From an uncultured Lachnospiraceae bacterium (GTDB taxonomy: Bacteria > Bacillota > Clostridia > Lachnospirales > Lachnospiraceae): a DNA stretch of 13,976 nucleotides. A program made the position numbers and the translations under genes. How positions within the stretch are numbered: the first letter of the stretch is position 1; each line of letters begins with the position of its first letter. Shown piece after piece: positions 11,695 through 13,976 of this stretch. The stretch covers positions 1-13,976 of the forward strand of contig CANQEC010000041.1 of the NCBI GenBank assembly GCA_947594335.1. The letters are read 5' to 3'. Below the pieces are notes generated by a model that searched no databases, was not told the origin of the DNA, and saw only the letters and a list, made by a program, of their open reading frames with translations.

Positions 11695-13632
11695 ATGATT
11701 ATCACACTGAAAGATGGTTCAAAGAGAGAGTACGCGCAGCCGATGTCGGTCCTGGAGATTGCATCTGATATCAGCGAAGGACTTGCGCGTGTGGCGACAG
11801 CGGGCGAGGTGAACGGGAAGGTTGAGGATCTGCGTACCGTGATTGGGGAGGACTGCGAGCTGAATATCCTGACGTTTGACAGCCCGGAGGGAGCCGGCGC
11901 GTTCCGCCATACGACTTCCCACATCATGGCGCAGGCCATCAAGCGTCTTTATCCGAATGTCAAGCTGGCGATCGGACCGTCGATCGCGGATGGCTTCTAC
12001 TACGATGTGGACAGCGAGGTGCCGCTGACCGCGGAGGATCTTGAGAAGATCGAGGCGGAGATGAAGAAGATCGTAAAGGAGGCGCTTCCGATCACACGCT
12101 TCACAAAGCCGCGCGATGAAGCGATCGCGTATTTTAAGGAGAAGGAGGAGCCGTACAAGGTGGAACTGATCGAGGATCTTCCCGAGGATGCCGAGATCAG
12201 CTTCTATCAGCAGGGCGAGTTTGTCGACCTCTGCGCGGGACCGCATCTGATGAGCACGAAGCCGGTCAAGGCGTTCAAGCTGACCAGCCTCGCGGGCGCG
12301 TACTGGAGAGGCAGCGAGAAGAACAAGATGCTGACCAGAATTTACGGAACCTCCTACACGAAGAAAGCAGATCTTGAGGCGTATCTGACCCGCCTTGAGG
12401 AGGCGAAGAAGCGCGACCACAGAAAACTTGGCAAACAGCTCGGTCTGTTCATGCTGCGCGACGAGGGGCCGGGATTCCCGTTCTTCCTGCCGAAGGGCAT
12501 GATCCTCAAGAATACGCTGCTCGACTACTGGCGCGAGATTCACACAAAGGCCGGCTACGTGGAGATTTCCACGCCGATCATGCTGAACCGTCAGCTCTGG
12601 GAGACTTCCGGCCACTGGGATCACTATAAAGAAAACATGTACACAACGGTCATCGACGATACCGATTTCGCGATCAAGCCGATGAACTGCCCGGGCGGCA
12701 TCCTGGTCTACCAGTCGGAGCCGAGATCCTACCGCGATCTGCCGCTGCGCATGGGTGAGCTTGGTCTGGTTCACCGTCATGAGAAATCCGGCCAGCTCCA
12801 CGGCCTGATGCGCGTGCGCTGCTTCACACAGGACGATGCGCATATTTTCATGACTCCGGAGCAGATCCGCGACGAGATCAAGGGCGTGGCGAAGCTGATC
12901 GATGAGGTTTACCAGCTCTTTGGATTCAAGTATCATGTGGAGCTGTCCACACGTCCGGAAAATTCGATGGGAAGCGACGAGGACTGGGAGATGGCGACCG
13001 ACGGCCTGCGCAGCGCGCTCGACGATCTGGGACTGGACTATGTAGTAAATGAGGGCGATGGCGCGTTCTACGGGCCGAAGATCGACTTCCATTTGGAGGA
13101 TTCCATCGGAAGAACCTGGCAGTGCGGTACGATCCAGCTCGACTTCCAGCTTCCGCTCCGGTTCAACTGTGAGTACATCGGAGCCGACGGCGAGAAGCAC
13201 CGCCCGATCATGATCCACCGCGTGGCGTTCGGCTCGATCGAGCGTTTCATCGGCATCCTGATCGAGCATTTCGCGGGCGCGTTCCCGACCTGGCTTTCTC
13301 CGGAGCAGGTGCGCGTGCTTCCGATCTCCGACAAGTATCTGGACTACGCGGCAAAGGTTGACGGAAAGCTGAAGGAGGCGGGCATCCGCTCGAGCATTGA
13401 CACCCGCGCGGAGAAGATCGGCTACAAGATCCGCGAGGCGCGTCTGGCGAAGGTTCCGTACATGCTCGTGGTCGGCGCGAAAGAGGAGGAGAGTAATCTC
13501 GTGTCCGTGCGCAGCCGCTTTGCGGGAGACGAGGGTCAGACGAATCTGTCTGATTTCATCGCTTCTGTGAAAGAGGAGATCAAGGGCCGCGTGGCGCGCG
13601 AGGTAACGGTACAGGAAAGCGATGGAAAATAA
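11695..13632 (+). CDS. thrS: Threonyl-tRNA synthetase
   Basis: This 645-residue cytosolic class II synthetase charges tRNA-Thr. In order it has a TGS domain (1-61) and an editing domain, whose site is H72-x3-H76 (HTTSH) and C180-H184 (DLCAGPH). The catalytic core follows with the zinc ligands Cys332 (MNCPGG), His383 (DDAHIF) and His508 (MIHRV), motif 2 around Arg361 (GLVHRHE) and motif 3 with Arg517 (AFGSIERFIG). The anticodon-binding domain is at about 535-635. All key residues are present, and the length is normal. The start at 11695 fits GAGGAGG at 11679-11685 (9 bases) and the usual MIITLKDGS N terminus. In-frame ATGs at 11677 and 11686 overlap or abut that site. Expression is controlled by the T-box leader. 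Confidence 0.98.
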   Translation: MIITLKDGSKREYAQPMSVLEIASDISEGLARVATAGEVNGKVEDLRTVIGEDCELNILTFDSPEGAGAFRHTTSHIMAQAIKRLYPNVKLAIGPSIADGFYYDVDSEVPLTAEDLEKIEAEMKKIVKEALPITRFTKPRDEAIAYFKEKEEPYKVELIEDLPEDAEISFYQQGEFVDLCAGPHLMSTKPVKAFKLTSLAGAYWRGSEKNKMLTRIYGTSYTKKADLEAYLTRLEEAKKRDHRKLGKQLGLFMLRDEGPGFPFFLPKGMILKNTLLDYWREIHTKAGYVEISTPIMLNRQLWETSGHWDHYKENMYTTVIDDTDFAIKPMNCPGGILVYQSEPRSYRDLPLRMGELGLVHRHEKSGQLHGLMRVRCFTQDDAHIFMTPEQIRDEIKGVAKLIDEVYQLFGFKYHVELSTRPENSMGSDEDWEMATDGLRSALDDLGLDYVVNEGDGAFYGPKIDFHLEDSIGRTWQCGTIQLDFQLPLRFNCEYIGADGEKHRPIMIHRVAFGSIERFIGILIEHFAGAFPTWLSPEQVRVLPISDKYLDYAAKVDGKLKEAGIRSSIDTRAEKIGYKIREARLAKVPYMLVVGAKEEESNLVSVRSRFAGDEGQTNLSDFIASVKEEIKGRVAREVTVQESDGK

Positions 13633-13731
13633 GAAAGGATCCGAAAAAATACCGTGTCAGTTCAGAACCCGTCTGCGGGCCCTGGCGCGGAATTCGGGTT
13701 TGCCTGAGAAACGGGAAGAGGAAAACAGTCT

Positions 13732-13976
13732 ATGTTTGGACTTGGAACTTTAATCAATACGGCAGGCGTCGTGGCGGGGAGCGCGATCGGAATGATTCTC
13801 CGCCGCGGTCTGAAAAAAGAGATGGAACAGTCGCTGATGAGCGCCTGCGGCGTGGCTTCGATGTTTATCGGGGTTGCGGGAACGCTGCAGGGAATGCTGC
13901 GTGTGGAGAACGGATCGATTGAGACACAGGGCAGCATGCTGCTGATCTTTTCGCTGGTGCTCGGCGGACTGCTTGG
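13732..13976 (+). CDS. DUF554 family membrane protein, N-terminal part
   Basis: The frame runs off the window after 81 codons. It begins FGLGTLINTAGVVAGSAIGM, followed by a basic loop (ILRRGLKKEMEQSLMSACG) and further hydrophobic segments (VASMFIGVAGTLQGML; SMLLIFSLVLGGLLG). This is the opening of DUF554/YqgA-like proteins, polytopic membrane proteins of unknown function. AGAGGA at 13717-13722 lies 9 bases before the ATG. It follows thrS by 99 bases with no clear terminator or promoter between; AACCCG (13666-13671) and CGGGTT (13695-13700) form a weak inverted repeat there. Possible read-through from thrS cannot be decided. Confidence 0.85.
   Translation, partial: MFGLGTLINTAGVVAGSAIGMILRRGLKKEMEQSLMSACGVASMFIGVAGTLQGMLRVENGSIETQGSMLLIFSLVLGGLL

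Noticed and set aside
11719..13269. 516-codon open frame on the minus strand across thrS
   Set aside because: It is opposite to an unambiguous thrS; no family motif is visible and it is explained by thrS codon usage.
13666..13700. Inverted repeat AACCCG/CGGGTT as a thrS terminator
   Set aside because: Only 6 bp around a 23-base loop, with no T run after it, so it was mentioned but not called as a terminator.

Overview
The window reads as chromosome of a fairly G+C-rich Lachnospiraceae-type Clostridium relative. The evidence is strong AGGAGG-type ribosome sites, sigma-A-like promoters, a T-box leader on thrS, DegV, AzlCD and HdeD/DUF308 proteins, and a secreted leucine-rich/Cys-repeat/Ig-like protein of a kind common in gut Lachnospiraceae. 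No rRNA, tRNA, CRISPR array, integrase or transposase was found. The taxonomic call rests on gene style, not on a marker comparison.

Layout. 1-4326 (+): the 3' end of hslO (Hsp33), glutamine-dependent NAD synthetase (nadE), a GNAT acetyltransferase, a DegV-family lipid-binding protein and an HdeD/DUF308 membrane protein with its own strong promoter. 4509-5538 (-): azlC-azlD, a branched-chain amino acid exporter pair with overlapping genes and a promoter containing an inverted repeat. 5644-8072 (+): a visibly A+T-rich accessory segment. It holds a three-gene XRE repressor / ImmA-IrrE metalloprotease / PIN nuclease operon, followed by a RelB/DinJ-type antitoxin whose PIN toxin is cut off after 35 codons. 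8174-11086 (+): a 970-residue secreted protein with nine 21-residue leucine-rich repeats, four 91-residue Cys-rich repeats and two C-terminal Ig-like domains. 11111-13632 (+): a threonine T-box leader with terminator, a 59-residue single-pass membrane ORF and thrS. 13732-end (+): the start of a DUF554 membrane protein.

The most interesting unit is the XRE-protease-PIN operon (5700-7518). In characterised relatives (ImmR/ImmA of ICEBs1, DdrO/IrrE of Deinococcus) a COG2856 protease cleaves an XRE repressor when a signal arrives. Here the same pair is translationally coupled to a PIN-type RNase candidate, which suggests a protease-released toxin or defence switch. The neighbouring remnant RelB-PIN pair makes the region look like a toxin-antitoxin island between housekeeping genes.

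In the thrS block, the leader holds consecutive Thr codons (ACU ACC) at the specifier position, a canonical T-box sequence and a mutually exclusive terminator. Uncharged tRNA-Thr should therefore induce both the small membrane ORF and thrS. The two genes are tightly coupled: a 1-nt gap, with the thrS ribosome site inside the small ORF.
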